A DNA stretch of 64,000 nucleotides from assembly GCA_001414485.1 (NCBI GenBank), contig LLEY01000072.1, positions 434,001 through 498,000 on the forward strand, read 5' to 3'. Numbering within the stretch: the first letter of the stretch is position 1; each line of letters starts with the position of its first letter. Made by a program: the position numbers and the translations under genes. Shown here in pieces: positions 48,251-60,989 of this stretch. This stretch comes from Calycina herbarum (Eukaryota > Ascomycota > Leotiomycetes > Helotiales > Pezizellaceae). The notes under the pieces are model-generated. The model saw nothing but the letters and a program-made list of their open reading frames with translations, was not told where the DNA came from and searched no databases.

Positions 48251-49110
48251 CTAAGCGCTTAAGTACTTAAGAACTTCTACTTATAATTCTTTAAGAATAA
48301 GCTTTATACTTAAATAAATACTTTAATAACTTCTTCTCTATCTCTCTTAGCGTAACCTAGTTTCTACTCGCTCTATAACTTAATAGTTATAAGCCTAGTC
48401 TAGTACTATAACTATAATTATACTTCTCTATATAAATTAATATATAACAAGTATATTATAATTATAACTATTACGTTGTTATAGTATAATCTATACCTTC
48501 TTTACTAAAAGTTACTTATCTACTAAGATAGCAAGCTCTAGTTTTAATAACAATATATATAATATCTCTCTAAGGGCCTAAAAGGACTAGCTAGACTAGT
48601 TCTCGATACTACGAATCAATACTATTCAGGAGAGAGTTTAGGAATACTTTAACCTATTTGTTGTCTAAAAATACTATCTACCGCATATGTATCCCTGTCG
48701 AACATTCCTAGAACTCCCTTCCAGGCGAAAAATATACGTATTGTTCCCTATGCGAGAGCGGTAGAAAGCCAGGTGAACTATCAAACAATATAAGTATAGT
48801 GAAATAAGAGGCGAACAGGATAATTTACCTCCCACAGCTTCGTAGAGTAAAGATCCGCAGAGGTAAGTAGAATTGCATACAAGGAAAGATAGAGCTTGTA
48901 TCCTAGCTTCTAATACATATTCCTCTCTCTCTTATCTCTTAGGCGTAGGAAGTACTTTTTCATCTTCCCAAACCAAGCGAGCGCTTTTGAAAACCACAAA
49001 GTCCAGATGTCGTCCGTCTGAAGCCACAATACTCTAGTGAAGCTAGTATACAGTAGTATGAGACAAGACAAAGCATAATACAACCAATTGTATGACCGCT
49101 TAGAGATTTC
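48251..49110. other. Right border of the RIP-saturated zone; no gene recognised
   Basis: AT-rich, CpA-poor sequence ends near 48600-48650, after which CpA/TpG reappear. The open frame 48960-49232 (-) overlaps another frame and has no support. Confidence 0.45.
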
Positions 49111-49113
49111 GAT

Positions 49114-49350
49114 CTATTTATCTGGTGGAATTGCGGACGGCATCCAGGCAGTCGCTGGTGGTTCGTGCCATCGAAGGCCAGGGTTGTACAAGCACCACGC
49201 AGAAAAAGATGGAGAGAAGTAATGCTCGCCATTTATAAATCCCATGGGATACATCGCCGCACTTAAAGTTGCAACGAGACCTCCCATCACAGGGAACCGA
49301 ATGATTGTGAGAGGGTTCTTTCGACGAGACTTGTGGTGCTCATCACGCAT
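49114..49350 (-). CDS. Small hypothetical membrane-type protein, 78 aa
   Basis: An ATG at 49350 opens a frame with a basic start (MRDEHHKSRRKNPLT), one hydrophobic span (about residues 17-37, IIRFPVMGGLVATLSAAMYP) and a Trp/Pro-rich tail (GLRWHEPPATAWMPSAIPPDK approximately). Tail-like sequences of this sort occur in small organellar proteins, but I cannot name a family. There is no intron or neighbouring signal to confirm it. It is the nearest coding candidate to the transposon nest on this side. Confidence 0.28.
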   Translation of the reverse strand: MRDEHHKSRRKNPLTIIRFPVMGGLVATLSAAMYPMGFINGEHYFSPSFSAWCLYNPGLRWHEPPATAWMPSAIPPDK

Positions 49351-49359
49351 CGCGGTAAG

Positions 49360-50670
49360 AGTAATAAGATGCGTGACAGTCGAAAACCAAGTCTGATTTA
49401 CGACTGACTCCCAATGGTATTTCTGTCAGTAATGATAAATTTGTTCTTCAAGGAGAAGGATACTCGCTCCGAAACCGGGAATATCAGAATTCGGCTGAAC
49501 ATCCCCTCACCGAACAGTGAACACAGCTGCAATTTGAACTCTGACACCTGGAGAGAAAAGAGACTGCTATCCTTATTGACTACAAAAATGCACACTTCGT
49601 CTAAGGGCTTATACCTCTTTGCTTCGCGATCTACTCTGCAGCACAAATCTGCACGGTAGTTACAGCCATTGTCAACAGTTATCAGGCGAGTCCCTGTTTT
49701 ACCCCAAAACACCACGTTTTACTATCGAGTTTAAGCTCTATAGAACGTTCTATAAATTCAATTCCTTCTATACAAGTTCTTATCAAAGTAATTACAACCA
49801 TTCGTACTCTTTAGTTTTCCTTTCATTAACCACAGCTATTGGTGCAGCGTCTTACAGTGAAGGAATTCAAGGGGGAAAAACGTCAGCTACGATTTTCGAC
49901 CAAGAGAAATTCTACTCAGCGCGCCACTTCCTACTCTATAAGTAGACTTCACTCATAGGGAAAACCTAATTATACAAAAGATACATAGTAATCAAAAGAA
50001 GTCTGAAAATCAATTGCAAATGATTCTGTTCGTAGGCGCAATATTAATACGTCTTTTTGAAGTAGCCTTTCTGGTGGGTTTATAGAAATCGCTTAACAGC
50101 TGTTGACTGACAGACACCTGAGTGAACTAGGAAAAGTAGCAACGCCAACAACTCAACGCAAACAAGATAAAGACTTCAGAGGCTCATTATCAGAGTACTT
50201 TAGTGTCTTCCGTATCTACTTCTATTTTTCTGGTATTTTTACAATCGATTGTTGTTAAGTTATACGTTGCTAAGTAGAAGGGTCGCGTACTGTATTCCAA
50301 GATTCCTCGATGCTTGGTTCACACCCTCGGCTGACTTCATCCTTCAATACTGTTTTTTAGAATCAGGTTCCGTTCGAGAGGCTTAGTTACTTGATTTATG
50401 AAGCACCGCGCGTTATCGACAGTGGACGAAAAGTTGATGGAACACGGCCTTTATAACCATGACAGGCAAAACCCACGGCTGCCTCCTTATAAGCCTGCAG
50501 CCAATCTTTACGCACCAATACAGGCAAGCGTCCTCCTCCTTCCCAATTCGAGAAAATTTGAATAAAATATTCTTAGCTAAAGCTTGAAACCGCAAACCAT
50601 ACCCTCAAATTCTTCCTATCATACACTCGGACCCTACTCAATTACAGAAAGATGAACAAGTTTGACTCTC
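49360..50670. other. No gene recognised
   Basis: Normal composition. The frames 49398-49715 (-), 49414-49659 (+), 49619-49945 (+) and 50413-50595 (-) overlap each other and show no homology or convincing splice structure. The last part is presumably the 3' flank of the kinase gene. Confidence 0.4.
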
Positions 50671-52878
<2,208 letters not shown>

Positions 52879-53308
52879 ATGTCTCGCTTCTTCAGTTCCA
52901 GTGCCCGAATTGCAATCAAATAGCTTGGTTTCGAAAAATCAAAGTTGCCAACAAAGCATCAAAGCTCGCTTGAGAAAGCGATTGCGCCAGGAGGATCGGT
53001 CGAACAAGTACTTAACATCCATGCATCCCCATTTCCATACCAGCCAGCTGACCAGAACCCAAAGAAAATCGGAAAGATCCAACAAGTGAACATCAAGTAC
53101 ATACCCCTTAACAGCGATTTCATGTGCTGAACAAACCTAATTCATTTGTTTTAGATCCCGAGATGGAAACCCCGTTCATCAATCTCACGTCAACCGTTCG
53201 GACAAAGCATGGATTATCAGCGTCCGGATAATGGGGTCCAAACTCACTAAGACTTTTCATATTTATGAGGATGGCAAGGCAACGAGCTCGGTGAACGATA
53301 AGGAATAG
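52879..53308 (+). pseudogene. Unknown protein gene with in-frame TAG codons
   Basis: ATG 52879 opens MSRFFSSSARIAIK, then TAG (52921-52923), and the same frame continues open as LGFEKSKLPTKHQSSLEKAI to an intron 53097-53154 (58 nt, donor GTACAT, branch ACCTAAT, acceptor TTTTAG) and on through SRDGNPVHQSHVNRSDKAW to a TAG at 53306-53308. After that the frame again stays open and looks coding (LDYGDMICCRLIGWYHTGSK) to about 53430. Both TAGs would be CAG (Gln) before one CpA to TpA change. I do not recognise the family. It could be a real short gene starting elsewhere, but no other in-frame ATG precedes the conserved-looking part. Confidence 0.45.
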
Positions 53309-53660
53309 TTAGACTATGGTGATATGATCTGTTGCCGTCTCATTGGCTGGTACCATACGGGATCGAAGAGTAGGATGTGGATTGAGGAAGACCTTGGTCA
53401 CTTGGTGTGTCGTGTATTGGTTTTTCTTTTGGCTATTGTACTGCAACTAAGCGAAGACGGGTTGTTGGATTTGTGGATGTAAACTGGATAGGAAAAGGAG
53501 AATATGAAACTGGCTTTCGTATACTTTAGAAGATTCGTGTAAAACCAGGAACCATTTCTCATTCTTTTCTCTCAGATGAAATAAATGACAAGAAAACAAA
53601 AGTTGCCTGGCGGTGGGTTGCTGATATTCATCTTCTGTATCAACGAAACTCCATTTCAGG

Positions 53661-54407
53661 ATGTCTCTTCCTACTTTGTTTGTTGTTTTCATGACTCTTT
53701 TCGCTCAGGAAATTTCGACAGCCGGACTACGACCGATCCTTCCTGTCCAACAAACCATTATACACAACTCATACAACGAATCTTTGAAAGTGCCAGGCGA
53801 GTCTCCGGCGTATCACTGCTCCGATCCTTCCAACAATATCTTTGAAATCAGGACTATGAATTTCATACCAACAAATCCGCGAGTGTGAGCTTCAACCGCT
53901 AGCCTTCAGGCATCAGTCAACTTGGGCATCACTGACATCACCAAATATAGCGGATTCCATCAATATATTGGTCTCATTGGAGAGTTTACCGCTGCCACAG
54001 GTGACGTTCCAGTGAGCAAAAGCTTTTTTTCTTCATTTCCCTTCCAGTCACAAACAATTCTAGCCTATTTGAAACGAGATGCTAAAATATGACAGTGGCT
54101 TTTAATCACCGGGAGTATCGATGGTCGCGATGAAATAGGAGCAATGTACGACTCGCCACTTTGCGACATTAACGTGCATCAATTTATCACATTACCTAGA
54201 CCAACCGGTGATAAAAAGGACATATTTGGGATGCACCGTTCTTGTCCTCCTGCCATTGAAAAGGGGTATGCGGAAATAACTTCCCCTGCAATCCCGCTAT
54301 ACCCCTTCATGGATCTTTTGGGGGAGTGGAAACTCAGAGCCGAGGCCACAACGCAAAAAGGGGAGATAATTTTCTGTGTAGAGGGTACTTTCGATGTTAC
54401 CACTTAA
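53661..54407 (+). CDS. Secreted ML (MD-2/NPC2-like) lipid-recognition domain protein, three exons
   Basis: Exons are 53661-53884, 53951-54011 and 54096-54407; introns of 66 nt (GTGAGC...ATATAG) and 84 nt (GTGAGC...GACAG) remove the apparent TGA at 53886 and give 198 aa. Residues 1-22 form a signal peptide (MSLPTLFVVFMTLFAQEIST). The mature part has the ML pattern: Cys in YHCSDPS, a strand FEIRTMNFIPTNPRV, a Gly-rich turn, LCDIN, then SCPP-EKGY, a Pro-rich PAIPLYPF loop, GEWKLRAEAT and the final strand GEIIFCVEGTFDV. Four Cys are in positions usual for the two main ML disulfides. ML proteins bind single lipids or sterols; in fungi they are vacuolar or secreted transfer proteins. The assignment is by pattern; the family is divergent. 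Confidence 0.72.
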
Positions 54408-54579
54408 AAATGTATTCTGTATTTAGCAATTAGGGGTGCTGACCACGAGAAGCGTTTCAGAAGCGATTGAGATCGAAAGGAAATGCTATTACTGAAAACT
54501 CTTGTTTGAAGGTAATAACATCCCATATAGTTTACAGCAGGATAAAAATCAATCAAAGAATGAAACTCCACCACCACCT

Positions 54580-55181
54580 CTAACTACTCTCCTTAACAAT
54601 ACTCTCCAACGCCTTAACATAATCTCCCACTTCATTCGCCCCCGTGACAGTAATATCCCTTCTCCTCCCCTCAATAATAACCAACGGCACAGAATCAACC
54701 CCATTAGCCTCCTGCTCCTTGATCAACGCCTTCACCTCCCTCAACCCCTTCTCCTCATCGCCAACAACCCCCTCGGCCTCTTTCTCCTCGATCCCAGCCT
54801 CCTTACAAGCAGCTAGCAGCGTCTCCCTGGAACTAGGGTGTTTCTCTTCCTCAAAATACATGCGATAGAGCGCGCTGACCAACTTATCCGCAACCTCGGG
54901 ACCTTTTGAGGTTTGGAAATATTGGATTATACGATGCGCGGGGAGGGAGTTGGCCATTGTGCCGTTGAATTTGTAGTTTATGCCTGCCGAGACACCATAG
55001 GCAGTCAATAGGACGGTGTACATTTGCATTTTTTCTTCCGAGTCGCCATATTTGGATTTTTTGTACCAGGCGTATTTGTCTTCTCCTTCTTGGGTGGCGT
55101 GGGGGTAGAGTTGGTAAGGGTGGTAGTGGATTTTGAAGGTTACCTTTTGGGAGGCATCTGTGGAGCGTACGAGGCGGAGGG
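54580..55181 (-). pseudogene. DsbA/FrnE-like thioredoxin-fold protein, active-site N-terminus missing
   Basis: On -, an open frame from a probable acceptor (CGCCAG at 55182-55187) reads KVTFKIHYHPYQLYP, YAWYKKSKYGDSEEKMQMYT, YKFNGTMANSLPAHRIIQYF, a helical insert (ALYRMYFEEEKHPSSRETLL), GVDSVPLVIIEGRRRDITVTGA and ends at TAG 54580-54582. This is the order of the DSBA-like 2-hydroxychromene isomerase/FrnE family: a beta strand with HPF-L-P, helical domain, then cis-Pro strand (SVPLVII). The family's first strand and CPWC active-site motif should precede it. I scanned upstream to about 56,050 on - and saw no CPWC-like sequence. So either the first exon is lost or it is too distant or diverged. 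ATG 55029 gives 149 aa of the helical and C-terminal part only. Confidence 0.6.
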
Positions 55182-55229
55182 CTGGCGGGTGTTAGTTAGG
55201 CTCATGTTTGGGTTTTTGATATGCTGAAG

Positions 55230-56150
55230 TTGTTCAAGAGATTCGGTGGGGAAATGCTCAGAGCAATTAGTTGAAAGAATCAAACCCCACAGAACAGGAA
55301 ACTAGTGCAATTTTCCAGAGACATGCAGACTTGTGATTTAATGGCTCTATCGCGGATTGGGACAACGATAAACTCCCGTCGAGAAAGGCAAAGTCATGGA
55401 AATTTGGTGACGATGCAGAGCACGTGATTTGTGCCCTAATGGAATGTGAATTTGGAATCCATACCTTCGTCGAGTCTAAAAATAGAACATCAAGTCAGCT
55501 ATTTATTTCGTACTTCATAGATTTTAAAAATTCGTACCTCTTTTTCGCCAGGTAAGTCCTAAGATAAGGTTGTCAGCGGGTTCTTGTGGAAACAAGAGAT
55601 TCAGGAACTGGACTCGAAATAATTGACTTACCAGGGACAAATCGTATCCAGAGTGAAGTTTATGGTTGATTCGTACATTGCGATGATAATTTGGGTTGAT
55701 AGAAAGGAAATCGGGGAATGATTGGAAATGCAGTCCGTTGCTTGAATGACACTGTCTCAATTGACCTCTTTCTTGTTGATTGATAGAAAGTAAGATGATA
55801 GAATTGATATTGGAGAAGACCAAGATTGAAATAACCAGACATAAATAGATGCTCTGTAGTAGAAGAACTGAGCTACAGAATTGAAATCATGCCACCCCTC
55901 TTCTCCCCTCAACCCCTCATCATCAGTCCACATAAAATTGGCGCCGCTCTCCGTTACCCCGCGACCGAAATGTGCGGCTGTGAGATCATCGGGCTGCAGT
56001 CGGCCGGCTCCATTCCAGCTTCCAGCCACCTACCAAAATTTTCGGAAACCACCAAAACTTCTTTGTGATCAATCTGCTTTGAAAACTCAAGATATTCTCA
56101 CACTGATATTAGGAGTCTTCATGGGAGCCCATTGTTACCATAAATAGCAT
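55230..56150. other. No gene confirmed
   Basis: A frame on - at 55757-56029 (LTAAHFGRGVTESGANFMWT and onward) looks somewhat protein-like but starts at GTG and has no recognised homology. Nothing else is supported. Confidence 0.35.
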
Positions 56151-56152
56151 AT

Positions 56153-56464
56153 TCAGGTGCTGCGGGATTTTCTCTTCTGTGTCCCCTCGATGTCGCCCGC
56201 GGCCTTCAAAGCCAAATACACCCGTACCAGCAATGAAATCATTTGATAGACTCTAGGCGGCAGAGAGGCGGTAGAGAACCGCTTGTGGAATTCTAACCCC
56301 TTCCTAAGCTTTGCTATGAGCTGCTTTGGATCTATCGTGGAGTCCAATATCTTCTCACGAGCTTGTCGGGTCATCGGAAGCTCGGCTATAGCCCTTCTGC
56401 TGTTTTCAACAGAAAGGCTACAACTCAGCCTCGTTCTTTCCCTCAAGTTTTCATTCTCAAACAT
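56153..56464 (-). CDS. Hypothetical protein, 103 aa
   Basis: ATG 56464 starts MFENENLRERTRLSCSL, and the rest is a mostly helical, Arg/Lys/Leu-rich protein (RQAREKILDSTIDPKQLIAK, ISLLVRVYLALKAAGDI) ending at a stop at 56153. There is no signal peptide and no recognised domain. A longer antisense frame overlaps it on +. Composition favours - as the coding strand, but support is weak. Confidence 0.3.
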   Translation of the reverse strand: MFENENLRERTRLSCSLSVENSRRAIAELPMTRQAREKILDSTIDPKQLIAKLRKGLEFHKRFSTASLPPRVYQMISLLVRVYLALKAAGDIEGTQKRKSRST

Positions 56465-56966
56465 TCCTCGTCATGGCGGGCAGCAGAAGAGAAGTTGGAG
56501 GTTCAAACAAAGTTTGGGTCGTTCTTTCTTCAACACTGACGCTTCGGCTGTCGCACAGCCACTCGGCAACTCCCCCTGTTTTCGGTCTGTGGCTGAACCA
56601 AACAAAGCCGCAAGCAGAGGCAAGTGCCAGCCACTTCATCAGTTCCTTCCTCAACTCACTACAATTTACGAAAACGTCCATCCGGAATATTAAGATCTCG
56701 ATGCTACTTCCTCATATGTATAAAATACAGCCTCGCTCCTTCCCCAAAATGTCCCCATCACCATCACAAAGAAAAGGCAAGAAGTACAAGAAAGCCCCGA
56801 CCGTTTTCCGTCGTTTGATATAAATCTCTTCTCTCCTCATACAACTCCGCACTTTGCTCTACATTCGCTTTCATCCCCTTTTGGCTCTTTGGAACAATAC
56901 ACACATTCGCTTCTACACGTTAGAAAATCCCATCAACACAAAGTCAAAACCCAACATTCCATCAAG
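56465..56966. promoter_or_regulatory. Upstream region of the GPI-protein gene
   Basis: A pyrimidine-rich leader (CTCTTCTCTCCTCATAC near 56826-56842, then TCTACATTCGCTTTCATCCCC) precedes ATG 56967, as is common for highly expressed fungal secreted-protein genes. A GTATAAAATAC TATA-like box lies at 56717-56727. Overlapping small frames here are not supported. Confidence 0.4.
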
Positions 56967-58151
56967 ATGAAGTACTCTGTTGCAATCCTCGCGGCATCGG
57001 CCGCCATTGTCAGTGCTCAAGGTCTCGTATAGTGAGTTGCCCAAAACAATCCGGCAATACGACAAGCTGACAATTTCATAGCGATGCACCATCCGGGCAA
57101 TTTTCCTGTGGAAACAAGCCTGATGGGAAATACTGTGCTCTGCAAGGTTCTCTCAACACCAATATCATCATCACCTGCGAGGGTGAAAAACCCGCTGCAG
57201 CAAATTGCAACGATAACCTTGCAAATGAGTTTCCACAAGGCGTCAAGTTTGCTCCTTGCTACGAGACAAGTCCAACCGCTGGTGATGCCGCATGCTCCAA
57301 GAACTGCATAGTTTATGGACCAAATGGTAGCCAAGCAACACTCCCACCTTCAGCAAACTGTGTGCCAATTCCTAAACCATCAAGCTCTACATCCGCCACT
57401 GCTTCATCGACAGCAAGCCCAACCAGCAGTTCTACAGGCTCGTCGTCGTCGTCAACCGGTACTTCTTCCTCCGTTTCGAGCTCTGCCAGTTCATCAACTT
57501 CCTCTGGCTCAACTTCCTCTGGTTCTACATCAACCGGATCTTCTTCGAGCGCTACCCTCACGAGCACTGTGAGCACGACTATCACTTCGACATCAAGCTC
57601 AACTGTTGTTCCCTCCAGCTCAACGACCCCACCAAGCAATTCCACTGTCGTAAGCTCTACGACCATCACCTCTGGATCTTCCACCGGAACTGCTACTTTC
57701 ACTACGTAAGTCCCAAAAAAACCCCATACCAATTTCTGAGCATCTTCTAACATGTCCTCACAGAATCGTGCCTCTCAATCCAACCGCTCCATCAAACAAG
57801 AACAACACAGGTGGAAATGGAGGCAACGGAGGAAATGGCTCCAACGGCAACAATGGAAATAGTGGCAACAACGGAAACAACGGAAACAACGGACAAAATG
57901 GACAGAACGGAAATAATGACCAGAACGGAAATAATGCCCAGAACGGCAACAACGGAGCCAATGGAGCCAATGGAAACAATGGAAACAATGGAGGAAACGG
58001 AGGAGCAAACCGCAACGGTGGTGGAGGAGGAGCAAATACACCTACCTCCCCATCCTCGACCCCAGCCGTGGAATTCACCGGCCAGGCCGTCACAAAAGCT
58101 GCCTCCACCGCTCTCACAGCACTCGGTCTCTTCATCGCATACTTCCTATAG
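56967..58151 (+). CDS. GPI-anchored, Ser/Thr-rich and Asn/Gly-repeat secreted protein
   Basis: Exons are 56967-57031, 57082-57705 and 57764-58151; introns of 50 nt (GTGAGT...TCATAG, branch GCTGACA) and 58 nt (GTAAGT...CTCACAG, branch TTCTAACA) give 358 aa. Residues 1-18 are a signal peptide ending SAQ. A compact N-terminal domain of about 100 aa has eight spaced Cys (CGNKPDGKYC, ITCEGEK, NCNDN, APCYET, ACSKNC, NC). It is followed by a Ser/Thr stalk of about 110 residues likely O-glycosylated, then NNTGGNGGNGG...NGNN repeats of about 70 residues, and a C-terminal hydrophobic tail (AASTALTALGLFIAYFL) that fits a GPI signal. The architecture predicts a plasma-membrane or cell-wall protein. I do not assign a named domain to the Cys-rich head. 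Confidence 0.82.
57780..58035 (+). repeat. GGAAACAA-type Asn/Gly minisatellite inside the GPI-protein gene
   Basis: 9-, 6- and 18-base units encoding NGN, NGG and QNGNN recur from about 57809 to 58030. Slippage here would change stalk length between strains. Confidence 0.75.
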
Positions 58152-59110
58152 AATAGCTGCGCCCAAATCACTCGATTTGCAATCTTGCAAGCACTCGACA
58201 ATCTCTCTTACCCCAAATTTTGGAGCAATCGTACATGGGTTATCAAACACACACATTCGACACGCGGGATACAATCAATGTGCGAGGATGTTTATTTCGA
58301 TTCTTATGAAAAAGTTCTTTCTTGGAAAGCAGTCGAGGAGGAATCTCGGTTGTTGAAAATATATTTTTAATGTTTTGATGGATTGGAATGGAAACTTGGG
58401 ATGTACATTATACTCCAGGCATTTGTTATGGGAAGGAGGCGATTAAAAGAGGGAAAGCGGAACGAAAAGAGGGTGGTAGTAATTTTTAATCTTAATTGAA
58501 TAGATCTTTTCGCAAAATTGGTTGCGTCTTTTGAGTGTGCTAGGTGACTTGGTGATTTTGATTGTCCGGTTTTCGTTCCGAGTCGGCCCCGATCACTGGA
58601 CAAAAAGTTAGACAGCATTTGCCAACGCTTTCTCTCAACCAACCCACCACGGCTCAAAGCAAGCTCTTCTCGAGAATGCATCTCATCAACAGCCTCATAT
58701 CCAGCCGGCTTAAGCCTAGCTGCGAATTTCGTTTGTTTTACTTCGTGCTGCTCGGAGGAACCCAGCCAAAATGCGCCCGCAGTTTCCCTCCGCAGCTGAA
58801 CTCGGGCGCGTCTCCAAGACTCCAAGTGGATAGAACCCGAGAGATGCTTCCCAACACATCTGCAGGATATATATTCCTTTTTCAGCTGTGCCTCTGCCTC
58901 CTTACTCTCTTCCCTGTTGTCAGCTTTGCATACATTAACTGTCTCCTATTCTCTCTTCTATAGTGAATCCTACGAACTACTCCTGTACAACCTCATTACC
59001 CCTCTTTGCACGGCTTCGCCGCGTCCTCAAAACACCCTCTCTCACCCCACCTTCTCGATACCTTGTCCCTATTAGCAATACCTCCTCAACCTCCATACGA
59101 AATCAATTAA
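58152..59110. other. Intergenic; no gene confirmed
   Basis: The opposing frames 58367-58825 (-) and 58562-58963 (+) cover the same DNA and neither has homology or introns. A TATATATTCC box at 58867-58876 and a CT-rich leader (58890-58960) probably belong to the phosphodiesterase gene downstream. Confidence 0.4.
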
Positions 59111-60538
59111 ATGACCATGCCTAGCAAAGGACTCGACTGCTACTCCTACGTCGCCGTTGACGGCTGCGCAATCGAATTCTCCGTCCCCGGCACCACAATT
59201 CGCAAAGACCAACTCCGCCAATTCGGACAAGACCACCTCGAAGTTGACAAGAAAGATATCAAAGGGCACTTCAATTTCAGTGGCACTTTCTCGTTCAAAG
59301 TCACACACAATGGAAACCAGATTGCGGAGGAGAGCATTAGCATCAATGTTATCACTGGCAATCTGGAGAATGGCAACCTAAAAATGATGGAGAATACACA
59401 GAGCATAGTGACAGGAGATGCAATTGTCACATATGGCTTTTACGATGCACCAGATGCCATCACCCACCAAGGATGTGCGGGGCTACCGACCAGCGATCAA
59501 TGTTGGGTATGCGTTGCCCCCAATTATTCGAGTTGGATGGGACAAATTGCCCCTCCGGGATCACCACAAGCAGACAAGCCATTCTCCAAGTTCATGCTAC
59601 CAGCTGCCCACGATATAGGCATGAACTCTATGCAGAACTCGGAGGTGTGCCTTCAAAGCGATGCTCTCATCGAGGTTATGAAGAGAATAATTCCAATCTT
59701 TGCAAAGGTAGCAGGAATGATGACCCACGAAGCAGCGAAAGCGATCGCCCCCAACATCGTCAAAGGCCTCGCCCTCACGCAAAAAGATACCCTCCCCACC
59801 ATCCTCGACATAGGCGTACGATACTTCGAGTTCCGTCCCGCCTACCTGCATAACGAAATCCGACATTGCACAGGAATCCCCGACGAACTTTACTTCATGC
59901 ACTCTGCCATTCCAGGAATGGCATACTCCCAATTCCTCCGCGAACTAGTCGACTTCCTCGTCCAACATCCCGACGAAATAGCAGTCGTCCAACTCCGCTG
60001 GGACGGTGTACCAGGCGAATGTGCACACCCCGGTGACGAAGATATGAACAACTACCTCCAAAACGCCCTCAACTCGACTAATGGCGCTATCGTCCATGGA
60101 ACGCTCGACGACATGCTCACGAAATCCACATCCCAACTCCGCGCCGAGCAAAAGAGATTAATTCTTTTCGTGAACTCGGATTCTTTCTCTACCTACACAG
60201 ATGAGGGGAACGCTACTATAAATGGGGATTCGATTATTAATGAGTTTAATAATTTATCTCCTGAACGACAGGGGGGACATCCGTTTACGAATTTACAGTG
60301 CCAGGCTACGGCAACGAATATCCCTGATGTGGTGGTATTTAGTGTTTTGAATACTAATGCTAGTTCTAGTTGCCTTTTGGGGACTAAGCCGATTTGTGAT
60401 TCGAAGACCTTGCCGTGGATTCAACGGGAAGGAGGTAGGTTGATTGACGGACAGTTGGTGGTTGTTATGAATGATTTTTGTGATGGGGCGACTAGTGATG
60501 TTTGCATTGAGTGGAGTCGGAGGAGGCTGGAGGGATGA
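59111..60538 (+). CDS. PLC-like phosphodiesterase (PI-PLC X-domain fold), 475 aa
   Basis: Single exon, ATG 59111 (an in-frame second ATG follows two codons on) to TGA 60536-60538. Residues 1-120 form a beta-rich N-terminal domain (GHFNFSGTFSFKVTHNG), then comes a TIM-barrel PI-PLC-like part: FMLPAAHDIGMNSM with His167 as first catalytic His, DIGVRYFEFRP (233-243, Glu240 and Arg242 in metal/acid positions), YFMHSAIPG with His264 as second His, and the EIAVVQLRWDG strand (cis and trans strands of the barrel). The last third has several Cys and a VVVMNDFCDGATSDVC end. There is no signal peptide, although related fungal PLC-like proteins are often secreted. Codon use shifts at about 60160 from C-ending to A/T-ending codons. 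The substrate is unknown; the family includes phosphatidylinositol-cleaving bacterial enzymes. Confidence 0.85.
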   Translation: MTMPSKGLDCYSYVAVDGCAIEFSVPGTTIRKDQLRQFGQDHLEVDKKDIKGHFNFSGTFSFKVTHNGNQIAEESISINVITGNLENGNLKMMENTQSIVTGDAIVTYGFYDAPDAITHQGCAGLPTSDQCWVCVAPNYSSWMGQIAPPGSPQADKPFSKFMLPAAHDIGMNSMQNSEVCLQSDALIEVMKRIIPIFAKVAGMMTHEAAKAIAPNIVKGLALTQKDTLPTILDIGVRYFEFRPAYLHNEIRHCTGIPDELYFMHSAIPGMAYSQFLRELVDFLVQHPDEIAVVQLRWDGVPGECAHPGDEDMNNYLQNALNSTNGAIVHGTLDDMLTKSTSQLRAEQKRLILFVNSDSFSTYTDEGNATINGDSIINEFNNLSPERQGGHPFTNLQCQATATNIPDVVVFSVLNTNASSSCLLGTKPICDSKTLPWIQREGGRLIDGQLVVVMNDFCDGATSDVCIEWSRRRLEG

Positions 60539-60989
60539 TTTCTTTTATTTGGCTAACGGGATGGAGGGGATATTGTGAGGTTTAATTGATACCTGGATGG
60601 TGTAGAGAAGCTGAATACCACGTAGCTTTCAATGCAGAATTTGCGAAGCTTGAGGATGTTGTTCTTGCTCGACGGTGTATTTACTCCCTTGCTGCTTTCC
60701 AGTCGTTGGGCATCGTCGATACTCTGGGTCGAGCAATCCATCCCTTGTGATTGTGACAAGATTTCAGTCGCAAGAGATGCCATCGAGAATCATCTTGTTT
60801 CAATCCTCGTCTGATGAGAGACCGAGCATCTCATGATCCTGGAAGAGAGGAACTCATGGTTCTGAATGAGAGAATTGCACCCAGTTCCATGACATGTCTT
60901 CCTTTCCCGGAGAAAACCACTGTTGTAAATGAAGAGAGTCGCGTTGTAATCCCGACTTTGCTTGCAACCAGAGGACGCCATAGAGACCA
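60539..60989. other. No gene confirmed
   Basis: Short overlapping frames on both strands (60553-60783 -, 60632-60814 +) have no recognised content. Confidence 0.4.

Noticed and set aside
1..48650. CRISPR array or bacterial mobile element
   Set aside because: Repeats are LTRs, terminal inverted repeats or minisatellites, and the genes have spliceosomal introns. There is no spacer-repeat pattern.
16600..48650. Regional centromere
   Set aside because: An AT-rich transposon nest is compatible with one, but many such RIP islands are not centromeric and nothing in sequence identifies CENP-A chromatin.
52921..53308. Reassigned TAG codon as a genome-wide feature
   Set aside because: Other intact genes here (kinase, PLC-like, GPI protein) use standard stops and contain no in-frame TAG. 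The GPI gene ends in TAG itself.
53885..53890. In-frame TGA taken as a nonsense mutation in the ML-domain gene
   Set aside because: A GTGAGC...ATATAG intron (53885-53950) removes it and keeps phase, so the gene is intact.
57313..57753. 146-codon frame on - under the Ser/Thr-rich stalk
   Set aside because: A low-complexity shadow (Val/Glu-rich) of the Ser/Thr-coding strand.
57758..58201. 147-codon frame on - under the Asn/Gly repeats
   Set aside because: A Pro/Phe/Leu shadow of the repeat.
58367..58963. Opposing 152- and 133-codon frames between the GPI and PLC-like genes
   Set aside because: They overlap antisense, neither has recognised motifs, and the region looks like terminator plus promoter.
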